Shown here in pieces: positions 10,674 to 23,366 of a stretch of DNA of 64,000 nucleotides. A model generated the notes under the pieces. That model ran no database searches. It saw only the letters and a program-made list of their open reading frames with translations, and had not been told where the DNA came from. The stretch comes from Micractinium sp. NFX-FRZ (Eukaryota; Chlorophyta; Trebouxiophyceae; Chlorellales; Chlorellaceae): positions 31,746 through 95,745 of the forward strand of contig JAPTJF010000230.1 in NCBI GenBank assembly GCA_029339195.1, read 5' to 3'. Within the stretch, counting starts at the first letter, position 1; each line of letters starts with the position of its first letter. A program made the position numbers and the translations under genes.

Positions 10674-13600
10674 ATGGCGTCGCTGGGGCGGCTGGCCCGG
10701 CGGGGCCTTCTCGGTGTGGGGGCCTCGACCATCGGCCTCACCGTCGCCTCCTGTGCCGATGACAAGGCACTGGGTTTCGACCCGGAGGGTCTGGAGCGCG
10801 GCGCTAAGGCTCTGCGCGAAATCCAGAGCTCGCCGTGGGCCAAGCGGGTGCGCCTGCCCGCACAGCAACCGCACCCTGTCCTATCGTCGCCCCCGATCGC
10901 CGCCGGCTGCTTAGAAACCTGCGGCAGCCGCATGCGTGCGCACATGTGGGGGCATCCCGCCGCCGCTGCCGCCGCTGCCTGCCGCCTGCCCGCCGCTCGG
11001 CTACCGAAGGGCTCACCGTGCCCTTTGCCTCCGCTGCTGCTCGTCAAGCGTGCTCGACCTGGCATGCAGGTGTTTATCGACCTCACACTGAGCACTGGTC
11101 TTATCTGCCGCCTCCCGCTTCTCTGCCTGCAGGTGTTTGAGCAGATCAAGACGCAGGAGCAGACGAAGCAGGCGGAGCTGAAGGCAAAGGAGGCGGAGTA
11201 CAAGGTGGCGGCAGAGCGGGCGGCCATCGTGAGTGGCGGGGGCAGCAGCACGGGTTGATCGAGTGCAGAGGGTCCCTGGGCAGGAGTGCGCTGAGGCACG
11301 CGCAGACCTGCTTGGGCGGTGGTGGTGGTGGGGTGCTGGAATGCAGAGGGGCTGGGGAGGGCCGCGCCGAGGCGTGGGCAGAGCCGCTTGGGCATTGCTT
11401 GCAGCCATGCGTGGCCCACCTGCAGCTCCGCTGTCCACAGCTAGCCATGCAGGGCAGGTCGTTCCGCTTAAGTCCCCAAACGGATGCTGCACTGGCCCAC
11501 TCCTTCACCACCAGGGCCCTCCCCGCTCACCGCCCTCTGCTCCTTGCCCCGCCCGCCACCCCACCCTGCGCAGGAGCACGAGAAGATCCGGTGGGAGGAG
11601 CAGCGCAAGAGCATGCAGCAGGATGCGCAGCAAAAGGCGCAGCTGGCCCAGTACCAGGTGCGGGCGGGGCGGTTGGGTGGGTGGGGGCCTTTGGCAGGCA
11701 TGTGGCAGGGGGGCCCAGACGGGACCAGAGACTCTGCCACTGCTGGCATGCTGCTCCGCCTGCCCCACCCCTCACTGGCTCCCCTGGCACATGCGCACAC
11801 ACATGCAGCCTCCCATCTGCTCCAGCTGCGTGCACACAACCTGCGCACGCACGATCGGCTGGCCTCGGCAGCGGGGAGGCTCTGAGCGTGACAAGGGGTC
11901 GGCCGATCTCGACTCTGTTCAACCGTGTTGCTTTGCTGCCCTTTCTGGCACAGGACGAGCTGGCTCGCAAGCGGCTGGAGACTGAGCATGAGAAGAACCG
12001 GGTGCGGAATGTGGAGCTGGTGCAGCTGCAGGAGGAGGCGTCACGGTGGGTGGGCGGGCGGATGGGTGGGATGTCGGAAGTTGTGTGCAATTGCGCTGTG
12101 CCGTGCAGTGATGTGTGTGCTGTGCGCTGGAGTGTATCGCAGTTGGGTGCTAGGTTGTTTCGCCTGCCAAGTGCCGGAAGTCAACCTTGTGCACGCATCC
12201 TTACTGTGCTCTCCTCTCGCTGGCATCTACCTTCCCCAGATTGATGTCCTTCTCACTTGCATTGCCATCAAGTGGGCATCCCATCATCCCCACCAACGTC
12301 TTGGCTTGCATCCACTCGCATTTGCAGGCGGTCGGAGGCGGAGAAGGCCCAGATAGCGCAACAGATTGAGGCGGAGCGGCGGGCCACGGAAAAGTACAAG
12401 GCGCAGGTGCGGGGGCTGGGGTGGGCAGCAAGCAAAGGGGAGGGTGCCTGGGTGTGGGGTGTGTGGGGGACAAGTTCGAGGTGCAAGTGGGGTCGTGAGG
12501 GAGGGAGGGTGTGCTGGCTAGCTGGAGGGGAGGGTGGGAGAGGGAGCCGCGAGCTGGAGAAGGGAGGTGCGGTTCTGGAGGGCTCCTGCCTCTTCCAGGC
12601 GTCCACGCGTACACCCAAACGTCGTCCCCGATGCAACGCTGTGCGTGCTGGAGACGGAGGTGCAGCGCGAGACGGTGGAGCCGTTCCTCCTATGCACTGA
12701 TGCACCCCAACACTCAGCACTGCTGCCCCATGCCATGCAACGTTGTTGCGCCCCTGCAGCTGGAGAAGGAGGTGCAGCGTGAGAAGGCGCTGGCGGAGGC
12801 GGAGGGGCGGACGGAGGAGCGGCGGCGCAACAAGGACATCTACCGAGAGTGAGCTGAGCGGGTGGGCCGTGCTGTTCTGATTGCACTATGTTGTGGTTGG
12901 TTGGGTTACAACTGCAGGGACGTTGCTGGGGCTAGGGAGCTGGGGCTGTGGAGAATCGAGCTGTTGAAGGAGTTGGACGCAGGCGCGCAGCTGTGGCGGC
13001 AACAAGGACGTGAACACACAGAGTGAGGGTGGCGCTGGAAAGGGGGGGAGCGGGGCCTGGCGTTACGTGGCTTGCAAGTTTTTTTTTGACGCCATGTTCT
13101 ACATGGCCTGCCATCACTTTGTATGTGTGCACGGATGACGTGCTGCTGCAGCGTGAAAAGCGAATGAATTAATGGACGTGCTGCTGCAGGGAGCTGCAGA
13201 TCAAGCTGGAGGAGGACCGCAAGCGGCTGGTGGAGGCCATCAACACGACGTTTGGCAACCTGGGCTCCGCCGCCGTGGGCCTGCTGACCGACCGCGACAA
13301 GCTGCTCACAGCGGTGGGAGGCCTCTCCCTGCTGGCGCTGGGCGTGTACTCTGGTGGGTGGCTGGCCGGCTGTCTGAGCTTGTGGTGCAGACTTGCTGGT
13401 GGGGTATTTAACGCTGGTTGGGTGCACTTGTGGGCGTGGGGCATCCACCATGCGGCAGGTTCCGCAACCTTCTGTTGGTGCGGTGTGTGGCTTGCGCATC
13501 CCGCCCTTGCCCCTCCCCTCACGGTTTCCTGTTCCGTTCTCCCGTGCAGCCAAGGAGGGCACGCGGTCGGCTGCCAAGGCGTTTGACCGCTGGTTTGGCA

Positions 13601-16600
13601 CGCCCAAGCTGGTGCGGGAGACGAGCCGCAAGCCGCTGGCGGGGCGGGGGTCGGCCCCCGTGGGGAAGAGCGTGGAGGAGGTGAAGCGCGACTTTTCCGA
13701 CATCGTGCTCGAACCCAAGCTGCAGGTGGGCTGCCGCTGCTGACACATTGATATCAGGCCTGATGGGTGGGGATCACTCGCGCCATGGCCTGCCATGCTT
13801 GAGCGACCGCGGCAGCCCTGGTCACCCCGCTTCCCTCCACCGCTGCCCTCCCTCCTCCTACCCGCCCCCCCTGGCCACCCCCAACCTGCCCCTCAACTGC
13901 CCCTCACTACCACCTCTCCCCTCATCCGCCGCCTAACCATGCAGGACCACGTGCGCTCTCTGGCCGCCCTCACCGCCAACGTGAAGCGCCACGGGGCGCC
14001 CTTCCGCCACATGCTCTTCTATGGTGAGTGCCCGGGCATGGGGCGGTGTTGGGAGGGGCGGGGAGACGTGGCGGTGGGTGGCTGCAGGTGCTGGGTCGCA
14101 GCAGGTGATGGGCTGCAGCCAGCATACACAGCCCTGTGAAAGGCTTTCCACAGCCCCCTGGCATGCGCAAACTTGGTACCTCTTGCCACCCCACCCTTCT
14201 CCTGCCCCCACGCCCCCTTCTGCGAGCTCCCCCTCATCCTGCCTCCACCCCACCCCACCCTCCTGCCAGGCCCCCCCGGCACGGGCAAGACGATGGCGGC
14301 CAAGCGGCTGGCCCGCACCAGCGGCATGGACTATGCCATCCTGTCGGGCGGTGACGTGGCGCCGCTGGGCGGCAACGCCGTCACGCAGGTGGGCGGTGAC
14401 AGGGGGCAGTGCGGCGCTCGCGAGAGTTGGCACCTTGAATGTTGAGATTGCCCTTGCTGCACCTGGCTTGCCTCTGCGGCCTCGCCCCCCTCCTCACCTC
14501 CATCCGTTCCCATTCTCAACCCGCTCGTCTGCTTCCCATCAACCGCTCCTCCTCTGCCCCCCTCCTCTTTCCCCACTGCTCTTGCCCCCCGCTGCCGGCT
14601 CCCCATGGACCCGAAATGAAAATACACATTTGATTGAACTTCCTCCCGCGCCCTGCCCCCGCAGCTGCACGAGACATTCGACTGGGCGGAGCGCAGCCGC
14701 CGCGGCCTGCTGCTGCTGATTGACGAGGCGGATGCATTCCTCAGTGAGGGGGGTGGGTGTGGTTGGGTGGGGTGGGGGTTGGGTGAGGTCAGGAGTCAGG
14801 GCCCCAGAGGGTTGTGGCCATTCTGCTGCCTGCCTACCCCAGTGCCGACCTGTCTGGATCTCTGCCAACTTTTGTGCGCTGCCGTGTCGCGTGCTGGGTT
14901 GCCGCGCCTCAGCCCTTGCCGGTGCCCCGTGCCCCGCTACCGCTGCTCATGCTGAACACCCCTCGCCGCGGGCCCCTTCTCAACCCCTTCCTCGTGCCCT
15001 GTGCAGGCCGCCGCGGCGGCAACCTGTCTGAGGGCAGCCGCGCCGCCATCAACGCATTCCTCTACCGCACCGGTAAGCAAGCGGGGGCGGCGCCTGCCTG
15101 GGTGGGCGAATCGACCGCTGGGCGGCTGCCGCGCACAGCCTGTAGCCAAGCCTCTGGTCCGGCTTGCTCCACACCGACTCAACCCACACACACTCACTAC
15201 CAGCAACCACAGCGGCCGTGCTGCTCTGTGCCATGACTTCATGTCCCATTTTTTTCCCTTGTGTTACGTCGCACCCCTGCAGGCGAGCAGTCGCGCGACT
15301 TCTGCGTCGTGCTGGCCACCAACCGCCCCTCTGACCTGGACCCAGCTGTCATTGACCGCACAGACGAGGCCATCGAGTTTGGGCTGCCCGGCGAGGCGGA
15401 GCGGTGAGTGAGCTGTGTTGGATGTGTTGTGTCACACAAATGGAGGCATGCTGGGTAGTGGGCAGGGGAGGCGTGGGGAGTGAGGGGCATGGATGCGAAT
15501 GTTGGGTTTGCGCCGCGCGGCGAGGCGGAGCGGTGAGTTGCAGTCAGTAGATAGGTGTGCCAGGGGCGCGGGAGCAAGTCGGGCCAAGGGATGCAGGTGT
15601 GCTGATCAAGGGGCAGAAGCAAGAGGGAGCAGCACTGAGGGCGCCTTGTGCCGCCCTCCCCCCCAGCTGTGGGTTCCCTCCCCCCTGCAACTCTGGCACC
15701 GCCAGCTTTGCCCTCGTCTCCGCGCTGACACAACCCCTTTGCCCCCTGCCCCCGCCGCCGCCCGCCCCCCGCAGGCACCGGATATTGCAGGTCTACTTTG
15801 ACCAGTACATCCTGAAGGCCGGTACCGCCGAGGGCGGCGCCGGCGCGGCAGCTTCCCGCGGCCTGTGGGCGCGCCTGTCGGCGTTTGCGCGGGGGCGCAA
15901 GGGCGGGCCCGAGACGATTGCCGTCAAGGATGTTCAGGAGGAGGACCTCTGGTGGGCGGCGGAGCACATGGAGGGCTTCTCTGGTGAGGCAGGCGGGCAG
16001 GCGGGACAGGGGGCGGGACAGAGGGTTGTGTTGTTTGGGTCTCTGACTCAAGGACGCTGGGATGTGCTGCGGCCAGGGACGGCTGTGCGGGCAGGGGCAG
16101 GATGATGGGAGGCGGCAGGATGGGCAGGTGAGGTGGCACATGGTCAGTCATGGCCGTCGGCTCACATGCTTCTGACGGCACCACATCCTCTCCCTCCCTT
16201 CCCCCCCCCCCGCTCCCCCCCCCTCCACAGGCCGTGAGCTGGCCAAGTTCATGGCCTCGGTGCAGGCCATGGCCTACGGCTCACACAATGCGGAGCTGAC
16301 CAGCCAGATGTTCCGCCGCATGGTGGAGACCAAGGTGGGGGGGGCCTGGGGGTGGGTGCGGGGTGCGGGGTGCGGTGGAGTGGGGGGGATCTGCGCAAGC
16401 GATTGTAGGTGCGGGGTAGTGGCACAAGGGTGCTGTGGGCTCTCTGTCAGGTCCTTCCCTCCCCCTCCTCCTTCCGTGTATGCCGCTCATGTGTGTGTGC
16501 CCGCCTCCTTGCATTAGCGCCCACTCTGCCACCTCTCCCCCGCCCCCTCCCACCCCACCAGGTGACTGAGCACGCCAAGCGGCGCAGCTTCATCGAGGCC

Positions 16601-16624
16601 GGCGGCGGCGACGCGCCCTACTGA
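10674..16624 (+). CDS. ATAD3: ATAD3, mitochondrial inner-membrane AAA+ ATPase
   Basis: Sixteen exons give 597 residues: 10674-10847, 11133-11228, 11574-11657, 11954-12045, 12328-12406, 12760-12848, 13190-13353, 13550-13725, 13945-14023, 14270-14388, 14665-14743, 15007-15072, 15283-15403, 15775-15983, 16231-16334 and 16562-16624. The N-terminus carries the family signature [16 protein letters not shown], then a long charged coiled coil (about 59-220). A hydrophobic segment ([17 protein letters not shown], 243-259) comes next, then LVRETSR. The AAA+ core has Walker A GPPGTGKT (345-352), [17 protein letters not shown], Walker [10 protein letters not shown] (D404/E405), a sensor LATNRP and DLDPAVIDR. 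Family role: an inner-membrane ATPase anchored near nucleoids and cristae, needed for mitochondrial DNA organisation. Human ATAD3A is about 590-630 residues. Length, order and residues all fit an active enzyme. Confidence 0.97.
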
Positions 16625-17417
16625 GCGCCCGGCACCCACCCCGAGTTGGCTGATTTTCTCACAGCTCATGCTGGCTGAGCGAGCCACCAACGTGCCAGCT
16701 GCCATGTGGTGTGTGGCTGGCTGACTTCCCGGTCAATCGCTGACAGCTCTTGGAGTGTCACTGCAATTGCTGGTATCGCTTGCGGTGCGTCTGCGGCCCG
16801 GACCGGCCAGCCCATGCAAGGCTTCCGTTGGGGTCATCACACGCCGCACTGGTGACTCCCCGTATTGCTTTGTCGCTCCACCCCTCCTCTCCTCTCATTG
16901 CTTGCCTCTGCACCGCTGACCACGCCCCCTGCCATTCATTTTTCCCCGCACGGCGCTGCACTCAGAAACGAACCCACCTCCCCACCCTCCCCCTGTCCCT
17001 TCTGGCACCGACCTGATTGATTGAGGCGCCTGCCCGGCCTGCGCCGGCAGGACTGTGAGTTGCACCGGTTGCTGATGCAGTTACATGGCTTGCGCAGCAG
17101 CGGCAGCAGCAAGAGGTGGTTGATGGGTGGTGGGGGTGGATAAGCAGATATTGGCAGGCGTGCCTGAAGTTGTGGATTAGCAGAGACTGCCCGGCGAGAG
17201 TGTTGCAGGAAGAGGATGCTTGGGTGGCTGGCGGGCCTGTGTGCCGGAAACCACTGAGCACCAGCCAGGCGAAGCATGTCAGTGGGAGAGAGTTAGGGAA
17301 ACATGGTTGGGTTGAATCTGGGTTTGGAACGAAATCTGGACAGATCAGAGAAGAAGGGGCACAGGTAGCAGCCACACAGTGGTTATCGGTGGGATCACCC
17401 GCCCAGCGCAGTGCCGG
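16625..17417. other. Convergent intergenic region, no gene seen
   Basis: This lies between the stops of ATAD3 (+) and the pectate-lyase-fold gene (-) and presumably holds both 3' UTRs. On the minus strand a TGTAA (TTACA at 17080-17084) lies about 335 bp past the stop. I see nothing else in it. Confidence 0.5.
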
Positions 17418-20400
17418 TCAGCGCTCCACCAGGAGGGGCGCAGCCTGCTCCGCAGCCGCTGGCGCGCCCACCACTTCCGCTGTCGGCGCAACGGCTGCCG
17501 GCCTGGCAGCAGGTGGCGCGCCAGCGGGCGCCGGCGTCCCTCCAGCTGGCGGCGACCCTGCAGGCGCAGCCGTCCCCGCGGGCGCCGGCGCCAGCGGCGC
17601 TTGCTGTGGCGCAAGTGCGCCGGCCGGGGCGGCAGCCAGCGCGGCTGCTGCCGCTCGTTCGTACGCCCCCGGATAATCCCCCGCCCGCTGCAGATTGCGC
17701 CGCTGCTGCAGCTGTGCCAGGTATATGTTGGCTGGCTGGCTCACGTCTGGCTCATACACCCAGGAGGGGCACAGCTGCAGGGGAGGCTGCCCCGGCTTGG
17801 CGGATGTCAGGTTGAGCCTCACTCCAACAATGTTCAGGTCGGGACCAAAGGTGCAGTTGCCCGGGTGGCCGTTGCTGTCGGGCGGGGCATGGAAGCCGGT
17901 AGAGCTGCGGGCCGGCGGGCAAGGGCGGGGCAAGGGGCGGGTGGTCAAGTGGGTGGCTGCAGGGGCGGCGTGTGTTGTACGCAAGGAGTGCAGCCTTCAC
18001 AGCTGTTCGGAAAGGCCACAATCGAGCGCATGTGTAATGTCGAGCAACTGCAAACATCAGGTGGGCGGGCCACACCCACAGACTGACCCCCACCCACCCG
18101 CTGCCCCCCACCTGCGGATGTTCCAGTAGGTCGAGAAGGAGCCGGTGTTGGGCCCCGAGGAGGGAGGGCCGCCTGGGAGGCACATGAGGCGGGGCAGGGT
18201 GGAGGCATGGCGGGGTGAGGGCAGGGGCAGGAGGCAGCGCAAGGCGGGGGTGAGGCACGGCAGGGGGGAGCCAGCGCGGGTGTGGAGTACGCAGAGGTGT
18301 GCCCTGGTAACGAGCAGGGGTACGGCAGGCCAGGGGGGCAACAAACACATCGTGGCTGTGGCAGGCAGCCCCCCACAACCCCACACCCACCTCCTCCCTT
18401 GCCCCCCGGCCCCTCGCCCACCGTTGTAGAAGGATGTGGAGGGGAAGCCGACGTCGATGTCGGTGAACAGGATTTGGGCGGTCTGGGCCCTGCAGGGGCG
18501 GCGCGCCCAGGGTGCCAGGGGTGGGCGGGAAACATGGTTGTTTGGGATGCAGCCCGGTACGTGCACCCAAACCCGGGTCCTTTGCACATCTGTGCAGCGC
18601 CCTCACTGCACCCCTTGCGGCCACCTCCCTATGGGTCCGCCAACCACACATTGCAGGTGTAAAGAGACCTCGCCCACCCGCCTGCCAGCATTTGGTGTTG
18701 TTTCCCCCCACCCACCACCACCACCCACCACCACCACCACACACACACACACCTGTGCATCTCCATCGTCCCCTCCCTGCACCTCCCGCTGTGGTGCACC
18801 ACAAACATGCCGTGGGAGTCGACGCCCACGGAGTGCAGCAGGTGGGCCTGGATGTCAAAGTGGGTGACCAGAACGTCGGTGCCCTGGGCTGCAGGTCGGT
18901 CGGAGGAAGTGAGGGAGGCAAAGCGGGGCAAACAAGTTTTGGGGTGGCAACATGATTGACAAGACATTTGTGCCCTGGACTGCTTTGGCTGGGTGAGGAG
19001 GCAGCAGCGGGGGCGCTGTGAGCACCTCGGGCCAGACGCCCATCAGGCTTAACAAATCCATCACTGGAAGCGGAGCTGCCCCCTGCTCTCACTCCCTGCC
19101 AGTGCAAAGGCTGCCCCTGCCAGCACCTACACTCCACCCACCCCGCCTTTCTACTGTACCCCGTTCCTACCTCCAGCGTGCATTCCAGTGCCCAGCCAAC
19201 TTCCCACCAAGCAGCGGGCGCGCCTCATCTCCGCCCCACCGCAGCACATACACACGCACACACACATGCTACCAATATCAGCGCCCTACCAACCCGTCCC
19301 GTCCCTCACCCCACCCACCTGAGCGCACTCCCCAGTGCCCGTCAAACTTCCCGCCCGGCGGCAGGTCCTCCTCGCCCCCGCCCCACCGCGGGGCCGTCAC
19401 ACCCACGCCGAAGTTGCTCACGGTCACACGCTCGCTGTCGGCCACCTGCAGCCAGGGGGGGCGTGCACCCAGTCGGTAGACAATGCAGAGGGGTGCGCTA
19501 TAAGCGGAACAGGTAGTGAGAGGCAGCAATCTGCCGGATCCCACCAGAGCCCTCACATCATGCTTCGCTGCTCGCTTCCACCCACCATGACAGCGTTGTC
19601 GGTGTTTATAAAGTGCAGGTCGCGAGCCCAGCTGTCGAACGTTTCCAGGAACTCGACCCCGCTGTAGCCGCGCTCCTGAGGTGGTGACAATGGAGGGCGG
19701 AGGCAGTGCATTGCAGGGTCGGGCAGGAGGAGCGGGTGGTTTTAGAGGGAAGGCAGCAGGCAGGCCATCGGTGGGTTGCCATCAAATAAGCCCAGGGCCA
19801 GGCAGACAGCACCACTGGCTGGCAGATAACACACTGGCAGAGTCCTGGCGTTGCCCCCCCCCTGCTGAGCCTGCACGCAAATTGCACTGCCCCTATGTCA
19901 AGCCTGATGAGCGGCCTGCTCACCAAATGGTGCCCCAAGTATGGCGTCCACTTGAACTGCAGGGCGGGGGGCGGGGTTGGGGCGGCAGGCGAAGCCGGGT
20001 CAGAGGGACGTGATGCGACACCTGCCTGAAATGTATCTGGCAGAGTGTTACTCATGCACCCTTTCCGGCTGCCGCAAGCGCCGGCTGTGAGGCGCCAGGC
20101 TTTGATGGCACATTTGGCAGGCAGGCAGGCAGGCGGGCAGGTGGGCAGGGAGGCAGGCGGGCACCAGGCGGAGGGCCAAAAAGGCGAGGCATCCCCTGGT
20201 GGGCGGGTCACCTTCATTGTGAACCCCTCGATCCCCACGTCGCTGACGGTGGCCTCACGCCGCACCAGCGCTGCAGCCAGATATTGAGCACGAAGGGCAG
20301 TGCTGCTGATGGGGTGCGCAGCACAGGCCAAAGCCAGGCGGTACGTGTGGCCCTGCCCCATGCCTTCTCATTGTTGGAGCACGCATCTCATGCACTCTGA

Positions 20401-22857
20401 AGCTGGAGCCCTTCTGGGTAACCAATTTGTAGACCATTCCCCCCCAACCAAGTGCATGCGCGGGTGCGGCTGCTTGGCACCACCATCTGTTGCGGCGCCC
20501 AGCAGCTCGCACTCTGCCTAGTACTCACCTGGCTCGTACTCTGCTCGGATGTTGAAGGGCGTGGCTCGCTCCAGGGTCACCGTCTGCAGCTGGGACTGAG
20601 GATGACTGGTAAGCAAATGCAGTGCACACACACCAGCAGGCGCTGCACCCGCGGGTTGTCGCAGCGCTGCACCTCAGCCGGCCTCAGGCAGCACACGGCA
20701 AGCCATCCCTGTGCAGCAAGGCGCAGCAGAGGGCAGCGGCAGATCAACAGCCGCTCTCCCCACCAGTCCATCAATGGCGGTGATGCGTGAGCTGATGAAT
20801 GCCGAGTTCTCGCTGCGGGAAAGGATGAAGGAACATTGCATGAAAGGATGAAAGGAGAGGGGAGGGGAAGGGGAGCGGTGCCGGCGGCGCGCCCGCCCCA
20901 ATGCCACCCCACACAGCCGGCGCCAGGCGCGCCCCCGCATGCTCTGGACTGCTGGCAGGCCCTCTGCAGGCATTAGGTACCACGCACTCTCCGACCCCAC
21001 CCCCACACCCCTCACACGCTCACTTGTACTTTGCTCCTGGGTCCACTTTGTGGTTCATGCTGCATTGAGGAGGAGGCAGGGCAGGGTCAGACGCTCAATC
21101 AGTGGGCAACGGCATCGCACACCCCGCTCCTGCCTGCCCAGCCCGGCACGTGCCGCACACACTGCCCCTCCCCACTGTCCCCACCCTTCTGCCACTCCGC
21201 CCCGCGCCGCCCCGCCCTCCCACACTGCCCCTCGAGTGAGGCTGCCCCCCCAGCCCAACCCCTCCCTACCCACATTTCGTGCTTCAGCGTCCCGTTGCCG
21301 CTCTGCAACCACAGCGTGACCATGTCGCCCACTGCCAGGCTGGCGGTGGAATTGACGGGCAGCCGGTAGGTGCCACGTGGGATAGGCACGCTGGCATTCA
21401 CCTTTGCCACCCGTGTGTTCTTCAACGTCTGACCCTGCAAGCACATATGTGCAGCGCACAACCAGAGTGCGTTGCTTTTGCTTTGCAGGCAGCTGAACAC
21501 GCAAGGCTTTCTTGCCGAGCTGACTGGCTGGCTTAATCCCCAGAATACGGAAACCTCACCCCAACCTTCATGCAGCAAGCTCAGCAGGCCCAGCAGCCAG
21601 CCGCCCACCTGCGCGGTGATCAATGCGCCCGACCACACATAGTAGCCGGTGCTGGTGGTGTTAGTGGGCCCTGGGGGGAGGGCAGAGGGCATGCCCATGG
21701 GGCGGGGTGAGCTGCGGAACCCAGAAGTTGAGCCAGCTGCGGGGCTCGGCAGGCGGCTCGCTGTGATGCATTGCCGGAGGACCCCCGCCTGCACCCTGTG
21801 CGATGTGCATACAGCCCGTTGCCAGCCACCAGCTGCAAGCAGAACGCAAAGTGCTCCTCGGCCCCTCCCCCGCCATACTCCAGCAGGGCAGGGGCCCGCT
21901 CAGCGCACCGTAAAGGTCGGTCATGCTTTTGGTGAGGTAGAGGATTGTCTGATGCCGCCCCGCCCCCCGCAGCACGGTTTGGGGGCGCGTTATTTTGATG
22001 GCGGCATGTAGAGTCAGCACCCCCGCCGGCAGCGCCACCACCACCCAGCCTGCGTGGGCAGTCGGGGCAAGGCTGCGCAGTCAGCCCAGGTGTGAGGTCG
22101 GTTGCAGGTGCGGGCAGCGCTCGGTTGCGGTTTCCTGCTGACCAGTGCGGTGCCTGTGCTGAACATTCAGGGGTGCCCTTGCAGGGGGGATCGGCAGGAG
22201 GGACCAGACATGAATTGTAGCAGCAGAAGGGGAGGAGTGCAGGCTCAAGGCGTGAGGTTGTTGGCGCCTGCACTGCAAGCAGGACCTGCTCAACAGCCAA
22301 AGCGCCCAGTTTGATAGCCCCTGCCCCGCTGCGACCGCTGCAACCTCTTGCCCTGCCCAGCCTCCCACCTGCGCTGGCGGGCTGCGCGTTGGCCCACGCC
22401 ACCATGGCCTGTATGGCCTGCGTGTCTGTCACATTGGCCCCCCGGAAGTCGGCCAGTGCTCGTGTGACAGGCGGGGAGGGCGGCTCCACGTCGCCGTTAC
22501 GGTACCCTGAATGGTGCCACAGATTGGAGGATGGTCGGGGGGCAGGGGAAGACAGTGGGCAAGGGGCTGGGGGGCAGCGGGGGTTGGAGGGGCCATGGCA
22601 GCAGTAGCGGCAGCCTTCGCCCCCTGTCCAGGAGGCGTGCGGGTGCGCGGCCGTGCATGTGGGAGCCTGCCAGGCTGAGGCCGGTACCCTTGAACACCCT
22701 GTATCATCACACCTGCGAAGCTGAAGTCGGTCAGCGGGCCGCCAGGGTTCCACAGCTCCCCGTGCTTGCCCCACAGCGACGACGCCACTCCCGCCCCCGG
22801 CTGTACCGCCGCTGCCAGCAGAGCAGCCAGCAGCAGGAGCCGCTGTGCCCCCTGCAT
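17418..22857 (-). CDS. Secreted pectate-lyase-fold (right-handed beta-helix) protein
   Basis: Sixteen exons on the minus strand give 619 residues: 22857-22713, 22506-22369, 22049-21909, 21670-21609, 21434-21274, 21059-21024, 20812-20764, 20595-20529, 20270-20212, 19956-19924, 19675-19586, 19445-19319, 18888-18753, 18489-18422, 18172-18112 and 17904-17418. All phases close. The first 25 residues are a signal peptide (QRLLLLAALLAAAV core). Next come DFSFAGYRNGD and ALADFRGANVTDTQAIQAMV, the entry motif of pectate lyase superfamily domains. Repeated beta-helix rungs follow: VALPAGVLTL, TVLRGAGRHQTIL, VSDVGIEGFTMK, FKWTPYLGHH, ERGYSGVEFLETFDSW, and others. About 85 C-terminal residues are Ala/Pro/Gly-rich. 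Role, inferred: a secreted polysaccharide-binding or -cleaving protein, perhaps acting on the cell wall. Substrate and catalytic residues are not evident. The exon 8 and exon 13 borders have alternatives. Confidence 0.82.
20118..20164. repeat. GGCA tetranucleotide run in beta-helix gene intron
   Basis: Several GGCA units, followed by variants GGCG and GGTG, lie in the intron between exons 9 and 10 of the pectate-lyase-fold gene. It is a simple-sequence tract with no coding role. Confidence 0.7.
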
Positions 22858-23366
22858 GTGTGGCGCTTCGATCGAGTCATCAATAGCCGGATCCTTTGCC
22901 ACGCAAGCCGCAAGTAGGCCGCCCTGCAGCGAGTCCTGCAGCGAGAACTCAACCCCTTCCTGTCCGGCGGCCTCCTGACGAAATAGCCCAACCCTCACCA
23001 GCTTAGTCATATGGCAATGCTGGCCGCCTTTGAAGCCCAATAACGCCATGACCGGCCCAGCGGGGAGGGTCCACGGAGGGGAACCAAATTGACTTGGAGG
23101 AAACTGCAAGGGGAGATGATGCAGATGTACAAGACAACAACACGCTGCTGTATGCCATAAACATGCCATCAAGCCTTGGCTCCCTCTGAATTGGGCGCCT
23201 CGCAGCATGTTCGACACGTGGGACAGCACGCATTTCATGCCCGAAGCCTTCGCCAACCAGCCACTCGTATCGCCTGATTAGTGCGCCCTGCGATGCTGAA
23301 TAATCATTGCGTCCCGTTGTTAAGGCTGCGTACAAACACACTCGCCACTCCAGCGATCTGCGGACT
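22858..23366. promoter_or_regulatory. Shared divergent upstream region, beta-helix gene and ferredoxin-like gene
   Basis: A 509-bp region between two divergent starts. It is AT-richer than its surroundings near 23270-23330. The minus-strand frame of the first exon is open upstream as far as 23256, but the internal ATG at 22857 directly precedes a good signal peptide, so I take the rest as noncoding. Confidence 0.4.

Noticed and set aside
12597..12720. Extra ATAD3 exon at the duplicated LETEVQRET sequence
   Set aside because: The upstream acceptor is out of phase with that frame, and the model without it closes and matches the known length.
20600..20740. Extra beta-helix exon reading GWLAVCCLRPAEVQRC
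   Set aside because: The frame is open, but exon 7 joins exon 8 directly at phase 0 with family-like sequence on both sides.
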